Source of the DNA: Flectobacillus roseus
GTDB lineage: Bacteria; Bacteroidota; Bacteroidia; Cytophagales; Spirosomataceae
Strand: one strand, 5' to 3'
Assembly (NCBI RefSeq): GCF_030056665.1
Contig: NZ_JASHIG010000021.1
DNA: 64,000 nt
Position 1 is the stretch's first letter; the number at the start of each line of letters is the position of its first letter. Shown here piece by piece: positions 37,801 to 48,389 of this stretch. A model generated the notes under the pieces. That model did not search any database, was not told where the DNA came from, and saw nothing but the letters and a program-made list of their open reading frames with translations. A program made the translations under genes and the position numbers.

Positions 37801-39330
37801 ATGACATTGACTACAATTCGTTCGATTTTGGCTGGTTCACTGTTGATGGTTGCTATAAGCAGCCAAGCACAGGTATCAGCAGCCTCATCGACCACCGAAA
37901 ATCAAGGTACAGTTGACTCGCTTTCGGTAAAGCCAGTGTATCCGCAAACGGCAACACCCCCAGCTGTTGTAGAGCCCACATGGTTAATTGACCCCAACAT
38001 TGTTAAGCCTCGTTTAGAAGCCCTTCAGAGAGAAATTCCATTGACTTACAATAATACTACCCACCAGTTCGTGGAGTATTTTGCTTTTCGTAAACCTTCA
38101 TTTACCAAAACAATGCTCGAACGAAAGGATATGTATTTTCCTTTGTATGAAAAATATCTCAAGAAATACGGTTTACCCGACGAATTAAAGTACTTATCAC
38201 TGATTGAATCAGGCTTGAATCCTAGAGCTATGTCTCGTGTAGGTGCAGGTGGACTTTGGCAATTTATGCCTAAAACGGCTAAAATTGATTTTGGGTTAAA
38301 AATCGATGAATATGTAGATGAGCGTTTTGACCCAGAAAAAGCTACTGAAGCTGCTTGTCGTTACATGCGTCAATTGTATAATATTTTTGGAGATTGGCAT
38401 TTAGTTTTGGCAGCTTATAACACAGGACCCGGAAACGTTCGTCGTGCGATTCGTCGTTGTAATGGGGGACAAACTTTCTGGGATATTTACAACTGTTTAC
38501 CGAAAGAAACTAGAGGTTATGTACCTCAATATATCGGTATTTTGTACATGATGAATCATGCTGATTCTCATGATATTGTACCAGAAAATTATGAATTGGC
38601 GATTGAACACGATACGATTCAGATTAACTCCTATTTGGATTTGGATAAATTGGCTATGATGGCTAATATCAATTTGGAAAGCATCCAGAAACTTAATCCT
38701 CATATTCTGACTCACATTTTACCAAATAATACCCGTAATTTTTCACTAAAGCTCCCTAAAAGTGAATTGGCCTATTTCAGATCTAATCGTTTAATGATTA
38801 TGGACTCTGCCTCAAAAATGCCAACGAATATGCTAATAGAGCCTGGCGTAGAAGTGGCAAATCGTCCAGAAATTCATGGAGATTCGGTGAATGATGTAAT
38901 CGTAAAGAATAAACAAGTCGAGCCATTAGTAGAAGACGACGTTGAGGATGTAATTAAGCGTAAGCCAAAGAAAATCACTTATAAAGTTCACAAAGGTGAT
39001 AATCTTTTCGCCATTGCTGATAAATTCAATGTAGAAGTATATGATTTGAAAGTTTGGAATAAACTGCGTAAGTCAGGAATTCAAACAGGGCAAACATTGG
39101 TTGTTTTCAAGGAATCGGCAGTTACAAGCTCAGAGAAATATGCTCGCTCGAATGTAAGAGAAAAAGAAGATATTCGTAGAGGTAAGGTGAAGTTCCATAC
39201 TGTTGAGCAAGGAGATACCTTATGGAATATTTCTCAACGATATGGAGGTATTTCTGTAGAAAAGTTGAAAAAAATGAATGGAATTAAAGGTAACGTTGTT
39301 AAAGCTGGTATGAAGCTTCGTGTATCCTAA
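37801..39330 (+). CDS. mltD: membrane-bound lytic murein transglycosylase D with LysM domains
   Basis: The 509-residue exported protein has a signal peptide ending SSQAQ. A lytic transglycosylase (SLT, family 1D) domain spans about 105-260, with catalytic Glu136 in LSLIESGLNP and the motifs GGLWQFMPKTA and AAYNTGPGNVRRAI. Two LysM peptidoglycan-binding domains lie near residues 398-440 (YKVHKGDNLFAIADKF) and 462-505 (HTVEQGDTLWNISQRY). It cleaves the glycan strands of murein to form anhydro-muropeptides during wall turnover. No lipobox Cys is apparent, so it may be periplasmic rather than lipid-anchored. Confidence 0.93.
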   Translation: MTLTTIRSILAGSLLMVAISSQAQVSAASSTTENQGTVDSLSVKPVYPQTATPPAVVEPTWLIDPNIVKPRLEALQREIPLTYNNTTHQFVEYFAFRKPSFTKTMLERKDMYFPLYEKYLKKYGLPDELKYLSLIESGLNPRAMSRVGAGGLWQFMPKTAKIDFGLKIDEYVDERFDPEKATEAACRYMRQLYNIFGDWHLVLAAYNTGPGNVRRAIRRCNGGQTFWDIYNCLPKETRGYVPQYIGILYMMNHADSHDIVPENYELAIEHDTIQINSYLDLDKLAMMANINLESIQKLNPHILTHILPNNTRNFSLKLPKSELAYFRSNRLMIMDSASKMPTNMLIEPGVEVANRPEIHGDSVNDVIVKNKQVEPLVEDDVEDVIKRKPKKITYKVHKGDNLFAIADKFNVEVYDLKVWNKLRKSGIQTGQTLVVFKESAVTSSEKYARSNVREKEDIRRGKVKFHTVEQGDTLWNISQRYGGISVEKLKKMNGIKGNVVKAGMKLRVS

Positions 39331-39359
39331 GTTACCTACACTGATATGAAATCATTTAA

Positions 39360-39399
39360 AAGTCCGCATAAAGGCAATTTGGCTTATGCGGACTTTTTC
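39360..39399 (+). terminator. terminator of mltD
   Basis: A 12-bp perfect stem, AAGTCCGCATAA (39360-39371) with TTATGCGGACTT (39384-39395), runs into a T tail. Confidence 0.88.
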
Positions 39400-39644
39400 T
39401 GTATTTTTGAAAGATACAATACTCAAGCAAAGTTGTTATCCTAATTGTAATTACTTCCCCAAAAATGCCAGACCTCACACGATAAACTGGTATGATTTTG
39501 TATAGTAATCTTACAAGTTTGGTATGAGTACAGGCAAAGCTTGAGTTGTATATTTTCCAAAACCAGCATTAAATACCTCTTTCTAATTTGCATGAAGTAC
39601 TTCTTCAGCCATGTTCAAACTTTATTATTCAAACAAAAATAATT

Positions 39645-40238
39645 ATGATTGCCTATATAGATGGTAAACTTGCGCATAAAGATCCAGCCTTTGTTATTAT
39701 CGATGTCCAAGGAGTAGGATACGAAATCAAAATATCTCTACAAACTTACAGCGCACTCCAAGACGGAACCGAACGTTGTAAGCTCTATACATATCTCAAT
39801 ATTCGTGAAGATGCCCATGTGCTTTATGGTTTTAAAGAGTTTGATGAAAAAACATTGTTTTTAGACCTTGTTAGCGTTTCGGGTATTGGACCAAATACTG
39901 CCTTGATTATGCTTTCGTCATTGTCATCTGGCGAAATCCGTCAGGCTTTGGTAAATGAAGACGTTAAAACGATTCAAAGTATTAAAGGAATCGGAGCCAA
40001 AACAGCTCAACGAGCTATTATCGAATTGAAAGATAAGTTAAAGAAAGAAGCACTAATAGGAGGTACACAAACCTCATTGTTAGTTCCATCGGGTAATAAG
40101 GTTCGTGGCGAGGCATTAGCAGCATTAGTAACTTTGGGTATTCCTAAAAATGTTGCAGAAAAGAGTTTGGATACCATCATCAAGAAGGAAGGCGAAAGCC
40201 TTTCAGTTGAGCAACTTATTAAGCTTGCTTTACGATAA
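39645..40238 (+). CDS. ruvA: Holliday junction DNA helicase subunit RuvA
   Basis: The 197-residue protein begins MIAYIDGKL, the standard RuvA start. An OB-fold (about 1-62) is followed by paired helix-hairpin-helix motifs (VSGIGPNTALIML and IKGIGAKTAQRAI) and a C-terminal UBA-like domain III (about 150-197) that contacts RuvB. It binds four-way junctions and with RuvB drives branch migration. The frame is open back to an ATG at 39588, but that adds 19 non-homologous residues. ruvB and ruvC are not adjacent. sprA follows on the same strand. Confidence 0.96.
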   Translation: MIAYIDGKLAHKDPAFVIIDVQGVGYEIKISLQTYSALQDGTERCKLYTYLNIREDAHVLYGFKEFDEKTLFLDLVSVSGIGPNTALIMLSSLSSGEIRQALVNEDVKTIQSIKGIGAKTAQRAIIELKDKLKKEALIGGTQTSLLVPSGNKVRGEALAALVTLGIPKNVAEKSLDTIIKKEGESLSVEQLIKLALR

Positions 40239-40265
40239 TTTAATAGACAATTCAGCTACAATTAT

Positions 40266-40294
40266 AGCATAGGCTTCTAAAAAAAGCCTATGCT
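40266..40294. repeat. hairpin between ruvA and sprA
   Basis: AGCATAGGCTT (40266-40276) and AAGCCTATGCT (40284-40294) form an 11-bp perfect stem with a 7-nt loop. No T tail follows, so it could be a weak terminator or a control element ahead of sprA. Confidence 0.5.
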
Positions 40295-40378
40295 TCAAAA
40301 TATAAGAGCTTGTTGGACGTTTTGGCTTTGTTGTGCCATTTTGAATTCACCAAGATTTTGACTTTTAAGCAATCAACT

Positions 40379-43300
40379 GTGCAAAGGAAAAAGTTTTACA
40401 TACTTTCTGGAAGTTTAGTTTTATCGGTATTTGCTTCACTCGCGTGGGAGTTCCCACTGCGTAGTCCTGAGTCTCTTTGGACAAGCAAGCCGTTTTTAGG
40501 CGTTTCTGTACCCGCCGATACGGTACAGAAGTCGGGGCGTCGTCCCAAATATAAAATCAAAGACCGTTACACCAACCGTTTTTCGGATCGATCGCCTTCT
40601 TCTCCATTTATCATAAAGGATACTAAATCGACTTCCACAGAATTTAAGTTGGATTCGGCTGGTCGTATAACGGTTTATGAGAAACTAACGGGCTCTGATG
40701 CCAATTACAGGCCATCACAACAGATGACCTTTGAAGAGTATCAGCAAGTGCAACAAAATCGTTTTGTTCGAGACTATTGGAAAAAATATGCAGCCTCTCA
40801 AGATGGAAAAGATGAAACACGAGGGCGGGGTATTCTACCTAAGATAGAACTTCCACCTGCTATTGACCGAATTTTTGGCGGGTCTGAGATAGATTTTAAA
40901 CCCAACGGAAATATCTTACTCGACATTGGTTACATTGGACAGTTTATCGATAACCCAGCCATCCCTGTTCAGCAACGATATATCGGAAACTTGAACTTTA
41001 ACGAGCAAGCTCAAATTAACTTTCAAGGAAAAATTGGTAATAAGTTTAATCTCAATACCAACTTTGATACTAAGGCAAGTTTCAATTTTCAAAATCAACT
41101 CAAACTTAACTGGCGCTCAAATGAAGAAGATATACTCCAAAACATCGAAGTAGGAAATACCTCTTGGACGCTCAATAGCCAACTTATTCCAGGTGTTCAG
41201 AACCTATTTGGTCTGAAAACTTTGATGCGTTTTGGTAAAGTAGATGTTACTTTGGTCGCTGCACAACAGCGTTCCAAACAAGACTGTATTACCCTAAAAG
41301 GTGGTTCGCAGGGTAAAACTTTCGAAATTCGGGCAGATAATTACGACGAAAACCGTCACTTTTTCCTATCGACATTTTTCCGTAATAAATACGAAAGTTC
41401 ACTGAAGAGTGTCTCGGTAATGTCTTCTGGCGTTTCGACCAATTCTTTGAATAGTACTACTTCTTCTACTGATTTATCTCAAAGTTCACGTAGCACAACG
41501 AGTACCGAAACTGCCTATATTTCTTCTGGTATTACCATTACTCGTTTAGAGGTATATGTTACTAACCGTTCTCAAAATACAGAAACACTGCGCAATATCG
41601 TAGGTTTCTCTGATTTGGGTGAAGGTGCGCCAACCAACCCTTACAATCCCAATAATGGAGTAGTACCTACCTCTGGAGTGAATGGGGGCACACCAGTGAA
41701 CAACAAAAATAACACGCTTTATAATAAGTATTTAGATCCAAATTCTGCGAATACAGAAATCCGTAAAGCAGATCAAACTACAAGTTTGCTCGTAGCCGAT
41801 GGCTTGGATAAAGGTACCGATTTTGACGTATTGCGTGGTGCCAAAAAACTTACAGAAAGAGAATATCGTTTTAGTCCTGAATTGGGTTATATTTCCTTGA
41901 TTACGCCACTTCGTAATGATGAAGTGCTTGCGGTATCTTATGAGTATACCATGAATGGTCAAAAATATAAGGTAGGAGAGTTAACAGAAGACTACCAAAA
42001 CCGTCAAGACAATGAAGTATTGGTTTTAAAGCTTTTGAAGTCATCGACCGTTCGTAACGTATTGAATCACCCGATGTGGAATTTGATGATGAAAAACGTT
42101 TATTCATTAAATGGTTCTCAGATTTCTAAAACAGGTTTTCAATTACGCGTTATTTACAAGGACGATAATACAGGTATCGACAATCCAAGTTTGTTGGAAG
42201 GTCGAAACTTGAAAGATATACCATTAGTTCAAGCTTTGGGACTTGATAAAATGAACCAAAATGGTGACCGTCAAACCGATGGTAATTTCGATTTTATTGA
42301 AGGAGTTACGGTGGATAGTAGAAATGGTAAAATCATTTTTCCTGTCCTTGAACCATTTGGAGGTACTCTCAGAAAGAAATTTGAAGCAGATGAGTCACAG
42401 TTGGTTGATAAGTATGTATTCGATAAACTCTATACATCGACACTAGCTGATGCACAACAAATTGCGAGTAAGAATAAATTTTTCTTAAAAGGTAGTTATC
42501 AGTCATCACTTGGTGGAGATGTAAACTTGCCTTTGGGGGTTGACGGTAACTCTGTTCAGGTAACTGCTGGTGGGGTATCACTAACGCCAGGGGTGGACTA
42601 TATTGTTGAACCACAAGTAGGGCGTGTCAAAATCCTTAACTCTGGAATTTCAAATTCAGGAAGAGAAATTAGAATCTGTTATGAAAAACCAGACCTATTT
42701 AATAATCAGATTCGTACCCTTTTAGGGACGCATATTGATTACACTTTAGGTAAAGATATTCACTTAGGTGGAACATTACAGCGTCTCTCAGAAACACCAC
42801 CTAACTTCTTACGAAGAGTGCAAATGGGTAATGAACCAATCAATAATACGATGTTTGGTTTGGATGCTGCTATTCAGAAAAAGTCGTTACTCTTGACCCG
42901 TTTGGTTGATGCTTTACCATTGATTTCAACCAAAGAAACTTCAGCCATCGATTTTCAAGGAGAATTTGCTCGACTTATTCCTGGGGTAAATAGTGCCGTG
43001 AATAGTAATGCCTTTATCGACGATTTTGAATCTGCTAGAAATATTTTTAGTCTAAATACCCAAGCAAACTCTTGGAGACCGGGGTCTGTTCCAAAAACAA
43101 TTGTGCCCATTACGTCCCCTAACTCAACGGAAAGCAATTTTAATCGTGCAAAAATATCAGCTTATACCGTCGATTACAGTTTGTATGGAACTAGTAGTTT
43201 GGAAACTGGTAGTTTGGGGATCAATTCGCAAGACGTAGCAAACTATGCTTACGAACGTGTGGTGTCATCTCAAGCTTTATTTCCTAACCGTTCGGTAGTT

Positions 43301-46300
43301 AACAACATCAATATACCTGTCGGAATTTTGGATGTTTCATATTTTCCAGGAGAGAGAGGGATATATAATTACAATCCTAAACTGGATCAATTTATAGCCA
43401 ATCCAAAGAGAAATTTTGGCGCTATTACACGAGCGATTAGCTCAGATACAGACTTTGATAATGCCAATATCGAGACCTTAGAGTTTTGGATGATGGATCC
43501 ATTTGCGGAGGTAGATGCAGGCGCAACAGCAAATTCTGGAAATAGAACGGGTATTGTTCGTTCCACTGGTGATTTTGACAAAGACAAGGAGGCTAGTTTG
43601 ATTCGTAATCGTACAGGTGGAAAACTGATATTCAACCTTGGAGATATTTCTGAAGATTTTATACCTGATGGACGTTACAATTTTGAAAATGGTATCCCTA
43701 CAGGGCAAAAAATTACCCAAGGTTCTTTGGCGAATGTAGACTCTACCGTTTGGGGACTTGCGCCTACTCGTCAATTTGTAACCAACGCTTTTGACTTACA
43801 AAATGGTCGTGAACAGCAGGACGTAGGTTTGGACGGTTTGCCTAATAACCCAACAAGTTTTGATAATATTTGGAATGAAAAAGCAAAGTTTGCTGATTAT
43901 GTTCGAACCATCCAAGGGTTGAACATTGATGCAAATATCAAGTCTGAAATTGAAGAAGACCCTTCAGGTGATGACTTTATTCACTACCTGAACGAACGAT
44001 ATAGTAGCACTTCCAGCCTTGTAAAACGTTACAAAAATTACATGGGCTTAGAAAATAACTCTCCGCCCTCTTCAACAAGTACAGCATCGGGTTATACAGA
44101 AGCTAGTAATCAACAACCAGATAGAGAGGATTTGAACAATGATAACACCATTACTGACACAGATGCCTATTACGAGTATGAACTCGATATGAAAAAGGAG
44201 AAAATGGCGGTGGGTCAAAATTACATTGTTGACCAAATCACAGAAGGAGGAGTAAGCTGGTATTTGTTTAGAATACCAATTAAGAACTATTCAAATAAGG
44301 TAGGTAATATCAATGGATTTAAGTCAATGCGCTTTATCCGAATGGTTACTACTGATTGGGAAGCACCTGTAGTATTTCGTTTTGCTTCTTTCCAATTGTC
44401 GGGTTATCAATATCGTACCTACACTGGCGAATTGACGCCAAGAGGTCTACAAGAAGTTCCAGAGCCTTATGATGCAAACTTTAAGGTTTCGACGGTAAAT
44501 ATTGATGAGAATGGACCTGCCAACAAAGCTGGTAAAACTGTACCATATGCAGTGCCACCAGGCTTTGAACGAGATCGTGATGTAACTACGGTAAACAATG
44601 TTGCCTTGAACGAACAGTCGATGTCACTTTGTGTCGACGGTTTACGTGATGGCGATTCGCGTGCGGTTTTCAAGAATACCGTATTTGATTTCTTGAATTA
44701 CAAAAATCTAAAAATGTTTATCCACGCCGAAACAGACGATGCAAATACAAGAACAGGAGATATTTCAGCATTTGTAAGAATTGGTACGGATCAAACAGAT
44801 AACTATTATGAGATAGAAACGCGTGGCTTATCAATTACACCAAAGGGCAAAGGATCTTATTTGCCACAAGAAGTGTGGCCACTCGAGAACGAAATAGATA
44901 TTCCTTTTGATGCTTTGCGGGCAGCAAAACTAAAGCGTGACAACGCTCAAGTAGCACTGACTACGCCATATCTTATGGATAGTGTTTTGGGTAACAATGG
45001 ACAATTATATCGCGTGCGTGTAGTAGGACGACCTGATTTGAGTGCTATAGTTTCCTTAATGATTGGGGTTAGAAATCCTAAATCCTCAGATGAGTTGCCT
45101 AAGTCATTTTGTATTTGGGTAAACGAATTACGCTCAAGTGGATTTGATCAAACTTCTGGCAATGCCGCTGTAGGGAAACTAGGTCTCAAGTTGGCCGATT
45201 TTGCTAATGTTACTCTAAATGCCTCCTACAAAGGATATGGTTTCGGAGGTGTACAATCAAAAATTTCTGAGCGTTCACGTGAGACATCCTATGCGTATGG
45301 AATCGCTGCTACGATTAACGTAGATAAGTTGTTTCCAGATAAATGGGGCTTGAGAATTCCTTTGTATATCAGTTACGATAAAAGTAATTCGACACCACAT
45401 TTTAACCCTCTTGATCCTGATATTCCGCTCGAACAATCGCTCAATAATATTACGGATCCAGCCAAAAGAGCTATGCTTCAGAAAATTGTAGAAGATAACT
45501 CTGAGCGCCGTGCGATTAACCTTACCAATGTTCGTAAGATAAAAGTTGGAGGAGGAAAGGCTCATTTGTGGGATATTGAAAATATTGCTATTTCATACTC
45601 GTTTGCTGAGCTTACCCGAAGTAATACTTTGATTGATGCCTACAAGCAAGTTTCGCATAGAGGAGGCATTATGTATGCATATGCAGGAACTAGTAAACCG
45701 ATCGAACCATTCAAAGGAATCAAATCGGATTATCCTTTGTTGAGATGGATTAAGGAAATCAACATTTCTCCATTGCCGAACTCTATTACGGTGCGTGCAG
45801 ATATGGATCGTAATTTTGTGAAAACACAATTGCGTAATGCCGAACTGACCACCGACGGCGTTGCACCAATGTTTGAAAAATATTGGATGTTTACTCGTCA
45901 ATATAACTTAGGTTGGAATTTGACCAAATCAGTTATTGTAAACTACGCTGCCAACGCCCGTGCCATTATCGACGAACCTCAAGGGGAGATTGATACACAA
46001 GCCAAAAAGGATTCGGTTTGGAGAAGCATTAAGAATTTGGGTCGTACCAAAAACTTTGACCAAAACTTTGGTGTAGTTTGGAGATTACCGCTCAACAAGT
46101 CGCCATTGACCGACTGGATGTCTGCAGAATATAGTCATAAATTTGGTTATCAATACTTGGCTAGTTCGTATGACAGTCGTGACTCTTTGGATGTCCCATT
46201 AGGAAATTTGATTAAAAATACTCGTGAAAGAGGTATTAATGGTAAAATTGACTTTGTGGCATTGTACAACCGTGTACGTGCTTTACGTTTGGCTAATCAG

Positions 46301-47746
46301 CCAAGAATTGAACGTAAAAATGTGGCTCGTAGCCCTGGTGATGATGAAGATATTATCAAGCCTCAGCCAACTTTTGTACGAAGTGTAACAAGATTGATGA
46401 TGGCTATTCGTGGTATCAATGTCCGATATACCATTAATGAATCTACTACTTTGCCAGGTTTTATGCCAGGGTCGGGTATCTTGGGTATGAGCGCTGCTGA
46501 TGGTTCGGCACCAGGGTTTGGGTTTGTCACAGGTAGCCAAGACTATGATGTATTAACAAGAGCAGCAGCCAATGGCTGGTTGTCGAAAAGTATTGTTCAA
46601 AACGTACCATTTGTCCAAACCAAAACGCAAAATTTCACTTACGGCAGTTCAATAGAGCCATTTAGAGATTTTAGAATACAGTTGGAAGGTAAGTGGAGTA
46701 GAACAGATAATTACCAAGAGTTTTACCGTCCGACAGAAATGGGAGGGGCTTACAAACATCAAAGTCCAGTGCGCTCAGGTAATTATCAGATGACTTTCCT
46801 GTCATTCTTGACAGCATTTGACAGCAATGCACCAAATGAGTCGTCGGGTATTTTTAACAGATTCAAATCATATCGAAATATCATCAAGCAAAGACTAGAA
46901 GCATCGAGAGTTATTACTGGAAATGAATCTTATGATATTAATTCTCAAGATGTGTTGATTCCAGCCTTCTTTGCAGCGTATAGCGGTATTTCACCAAACA
47001 AAGTAAGCTTCTCTCCATTTGTGAATATTCCTTTGCCAAACTGGCAACTAGACTATAATGGTTTGAGCAATGTTGGTTGGTTCAAAGAACGTTTCTCAAA
47101 TATCTCGATTACACACCGATATAGCTCAACCTATTCGGTAGGTAACTTTGTGTCTTCCTTGGAATATGATAATCCATTTGAGCTGAAAATAGATAATATG
47201 CTTTATCCACTTTCTAGTAAAGTAAATGAGCAAGGCTATCTAATTCCTGTTTATGTGATGAGTACGATTAAATTCGAAGAGAAATTTGGGCCATTTGTAG
47301 GATTCAACGCTACTACCAAAAACAAAATATCTCTTCGTTTGGAATATGCACAAGATAGAAGTGTAGGCTTAAACTTATCAAACTCGCAAGTGGCTGAGCT
47401 TAGTAATAAAGATTTTACTTTTGGAATGGGATTTACTAAGGCAAATATGTTAGTGCCATTTAAGGTAAATGGTAGAAAAGTTCGATTGCCAAACGATATG
47501 AAGTTCCAGATGAACTTGACTGTTAGGGATACACGAACGATTCAAAGAAAGCTAGATGCTGAAACTGTGGTGACCAATGGATATGTCAATTTCCAATTTA
47601 GACCGCAGGTAAGCTATAACGTCAACAAGCGATTGAATGTGAATATGTACGTAGATAAGATGTTTAATAACCCGTGGGTATCTACTTTATATTATCGCTC
47701 AACGATAGCCGCTGGTTTCCAAGTAAGATTTAGTTTGTCTGACTAA
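40379..47746 (+). CDS. sprA: cell-surface protein SprA (type IX secretion outer-membrane translocon)
   Basis: The product is about 2455 residues and recognisable as SprA by its size and N-terminal region (FGGSEIDFKPNGNILLDIGY, NFNEQAQINFQGKIGNKF) and by beta-barrel content to the end (GFQVRFSLSD). SprA is the giant outer-membrane barrel through which the type IX secretion system exports proteins and gliding adhesins. No ATG is available near the 5' end: the frame opens after a TAG at 40265. I favour GTG at 40379 because it gives a classic signal peptide (basic QRKK, then a hydrophobic core). TTG at 40310 or 40358 is possible. ruvA lies upstream and gcvH downstream. Confidence 0.93.
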   Translation: MQRKKFYILSGSLVLSVFASLAWEFPLRSPESLWTSKPFLGVSVPADTVQKSGRRPKYKIKDRYTNRFSDRSPSSPFIIKDTKSTSTEFKLDSAGRITVYEKLTGSDANYRPSQQMTFEEYQQVQQNRFVRDYWKKYAASQDGKDETRGRGILPKIELPPAIDRIFGGSEIDFKPNGNILLDIGYIGQFIDNPAIPVQQRYIGNLNFNEQAQINFQGKIGNKFNLNTNFDTKASFNFQNQLKLNWRSNEEDILQNIEVGNTSWTLNSQLIPGVQNLFGLKTLMRFGKVDVTLVAAQQRSKQDCITLKGGSQGKTFEIRADNYDENRHFFLSTFFRNKYESSLKSVSVMSSGVSTNSLNSTTSSTDLSQSSRSTTSTETAYISSGITITRLEVYVTNRSQNTETLRNIVGFSDLGEGAPTNPYNPNNGVVPTSGVNGGTPVNNKNNTLYNKYLDPNSANTEIRKADQTTSLLVADGLDKGTDFDVLRGAKKLTEREYRFSPELGYISLITPLRNDEVLAVSYEYTMNGQKYKVGELTEDYQNRQDNEVLVLKLLKSSTVRNVLNHPMWNLMMKNVYSLNGSQISKTGFQLRVIYKDDNTGIDNPSLLEGRNLKDIPLVQALGLDKMNQNGDRQTDGNFDFIEGVTVDSRNGKIIFPVLEPFGGTLRKKFEADESQLVDKYVFDKLYTSTLADAQQIASKNKFFLKGSYQSSLGGDVNLPLGVDGNSVQVTAGGVSLTPGVDYIVEPQVGRVKILNSGISNSGREIRICYEKPDLFNNQIRTLLGTHIDYTLGKDIHLGGTLQRLSETPPNFLRRVQMGNEPINNTMFGLDAAIQKKSLLLTRLVDALPLISTKETSAIDFQGEFARLIPGVNSAVNSNAFIDDFESARNIFSLNTQANSWRPGSVPKTIVPITSPNSTESNFNRAKISAYTVDYSLYGTSSLETGSLGINSQDVANYAYERVVSSQALFPNRSVVNNINIPVGILDVSYFPGERGIYNYNPKLDQFIANPKRNFGAITRAISSDTDFDNANIETLEFWMMDPFAEVDAGATANSGNRTGIVRSTGDFDKDKEASLIRNRTGGKLIFNLGDISEDFIPDGRYNFENGIPTGQKITQGSLANVDSTVWGLAPTRQFVTNAFDLQNGREQQDVGLDGLPNNPTSFDNIWNEKAKFADYVRTIQGLNIDANIKSEIEEDPSGDDFIHYLNERYSSTSSLVKRYKNYMGLENNSPPSSTSTASGYTEASNQQPDREDLNNDNTITDTDAYYEYELDMKKEKMAVGQNYIVDQITEGGVSWYLFRIPIKNYSNKVGNINGFKSMRFIRMVTTDWEAPVVFRFASFQLSGYQYRTYTGELTPRGLQEVPEPYDANFKVSTVNIDENGPANKAGKTVPYAVPPGFERDRDVTTVNNVALNEQSMSLCVDGLRDGDSRAVFKNTVFDFLNYKNLKMFIHAETDDANTRTGDISAFVRIGTDQTDNYYEIETRGLSITPKGKGSYLPQEVWPLENEIDIPFDALRAAKLKRDNAQVALTTPYLMDSVLGNNGQLYRVRVVGRPDLSAIVSLMIGVRNPKSSDELPKSFCIWVNELRSSGFDQTSGNAAVGKLGLKLADFANVTLNASYKGYGFGGVQSKISERSRETSYAYGIAATINVDKLFPDKWGLRIPLYISYDKSNSTPHFNPLDPDIPLEQSLNNITDPAKRAMLQKIVEDNSERRAINLTNVRKIKVGGGKAHLWDIENIAISYSFAELTRSNTLIDAYKQVSHRGGIMYAYAGTSKPIEPFKGIKSDYPLLRWIKEINISPLPNSITVRADMDRNFVKTQLRNAELTTDGVAPMFEKYWMFTRQYNLGWNLTKSVIVNYAANARAIIDEPQGEIDTQAKKDSVWRSIKNLGRTKNFDQNFGVVWRLPLNKSPLTDWMSAEYSHKFGYQYLASSYDSRDSLDVPLGNLIKNTRERGINGKIDFVALYNRVRALRLANQPRIERKNVARSPGDDEDIIKPQPTFVRSVTRLMMAIRGINVRYTINESTTLPGFMPGSGILGMSAADGSAPGFGFVTGSQDYDVLTRAAANGWLSKSIVQNVPFVQTKTQNFTYGSSIEPFRDFRIQLEGKWSRTDNYQEFYRPTEMGGAYKHQSPVRSGNYQMTFLSFLTAFDSNAPNESSGIFNRFKSYRNIIKQRLEASRVITGNESYDINSQDVLIPAFFAAYSGISPNKVSFSPFVNIPLPNWQLDYNGLSNVGWFKERFSNISITHRYSSTYSVGNFVSSLEYDNPFELKIDNMLYPLSSKVNEQGYLIPVYVMSTIKFEEKFGPFVGFNATTKNKISLRLEYAQDRSVGLNLSNSQVAELSNKDFTFGMGFTKANMLVPFKVNGRKVRLPNDMKFQMNLTVRDTRTIQRKLDAETVVTNGYVNFQFRPQVSYNVNKRLNVNMYVDKMFNNPWVSTLYYRSTIAAGFQVRFSLSD

Positions 47747-47923
47747 GCTTAAGAAGTTGCTAATCAGAAAGATATTCTAGCTGAGTTCACTTTTGATTTA
47801 TAGCATTAGTTTGACCTAAACTAAATCATTGTTTGAAAGATTGTCATTTTGATGTTTTTCCAGTAAATTGCACCATAATTCTTCAACAAAATTATCAAAT
47901 TACAAACTGTAAACGCATAAGAG

Positions 47924-48304
47924 ATGAATTTCCCAGCAGAACTTCGCTATACGAAAGAGCATGAATGGATTAAGGTAGATGGAGACGTTGCCATCGTTGG
48001 TATTACTGATTTCGCGCAAGGCGAATTGGGCGATATCGTTTATGTTGAAATCGAGACGGTTGGTCAAACTTTAGCTGAAAATGATATTTTCGGAACAGTT
48101 GAAGCCGTAAAAACTGTATCTGATTTGTTCTTGCCAATCGCTGGAGAAATCCTTGAAGTAAACCAAACTGTAATCGACTCACCAGAGACAATCAACTCTG
48201 ACGCTTACGGTGAAGGTTGGTTAGTAAAAATCAAACCATCAAATTTGGCTGACGTAGATGCTTTGATGGATGTTGATACTTACAAACAACACATTGGACT
48301 TTAA
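47924..48304 (+). CDS. gcvH: glycine cleavage system H protein
   Basis: The 126-residue protein contains the complete lipoyl-bearing H-protein fold, beginning LRYTKEHEW, with GITDFAQGELGDIVYVE and the lipoylated Lys63 in TVEAVKTVSDL. It shuttles the aminomethyl group between the P, T and L proteins of glycine cleavage; those genes are not in this window. It has its own 177-bp upstream gap and an efficient terminator. Confidence 0.97.
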   Translation: MNFPAELRYTKEHEWIKVDGDVAIVGITDFAQGELGDIVYVEIETVGQTLAENDIFGTVEAVKTVSDLFLPIAGEILEVNQTVIDSPETINSDAYGEGWLVKIKPSNLADVDALMDVDTYKQHIGL

Positions 48305-48325
48305 TTTAGATTACTATTTTGTATA

Positions 48326-48353
48326 AAGCCCTGTTTTTCAGGGCTTTTTTTTG
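48326..48353 (+). terminator. terminator of gcvH
   Basis: AAGCCCTG (48326-48333) pairs with CAGGGCTT (48339-48346) around a T5 loop, followed by a run of T. Confidence 0.9.
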
Positions 48354-48389
48354 ACCATATCTCGAAGTACGATTCGAGTAAATAGCACA

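Noticed and set aside
45593..45901. Antisense frames of 60-102 codons inside sprA
   Set aside because: Scattered shadows of the sprA reading frame with no start context or family likeness.
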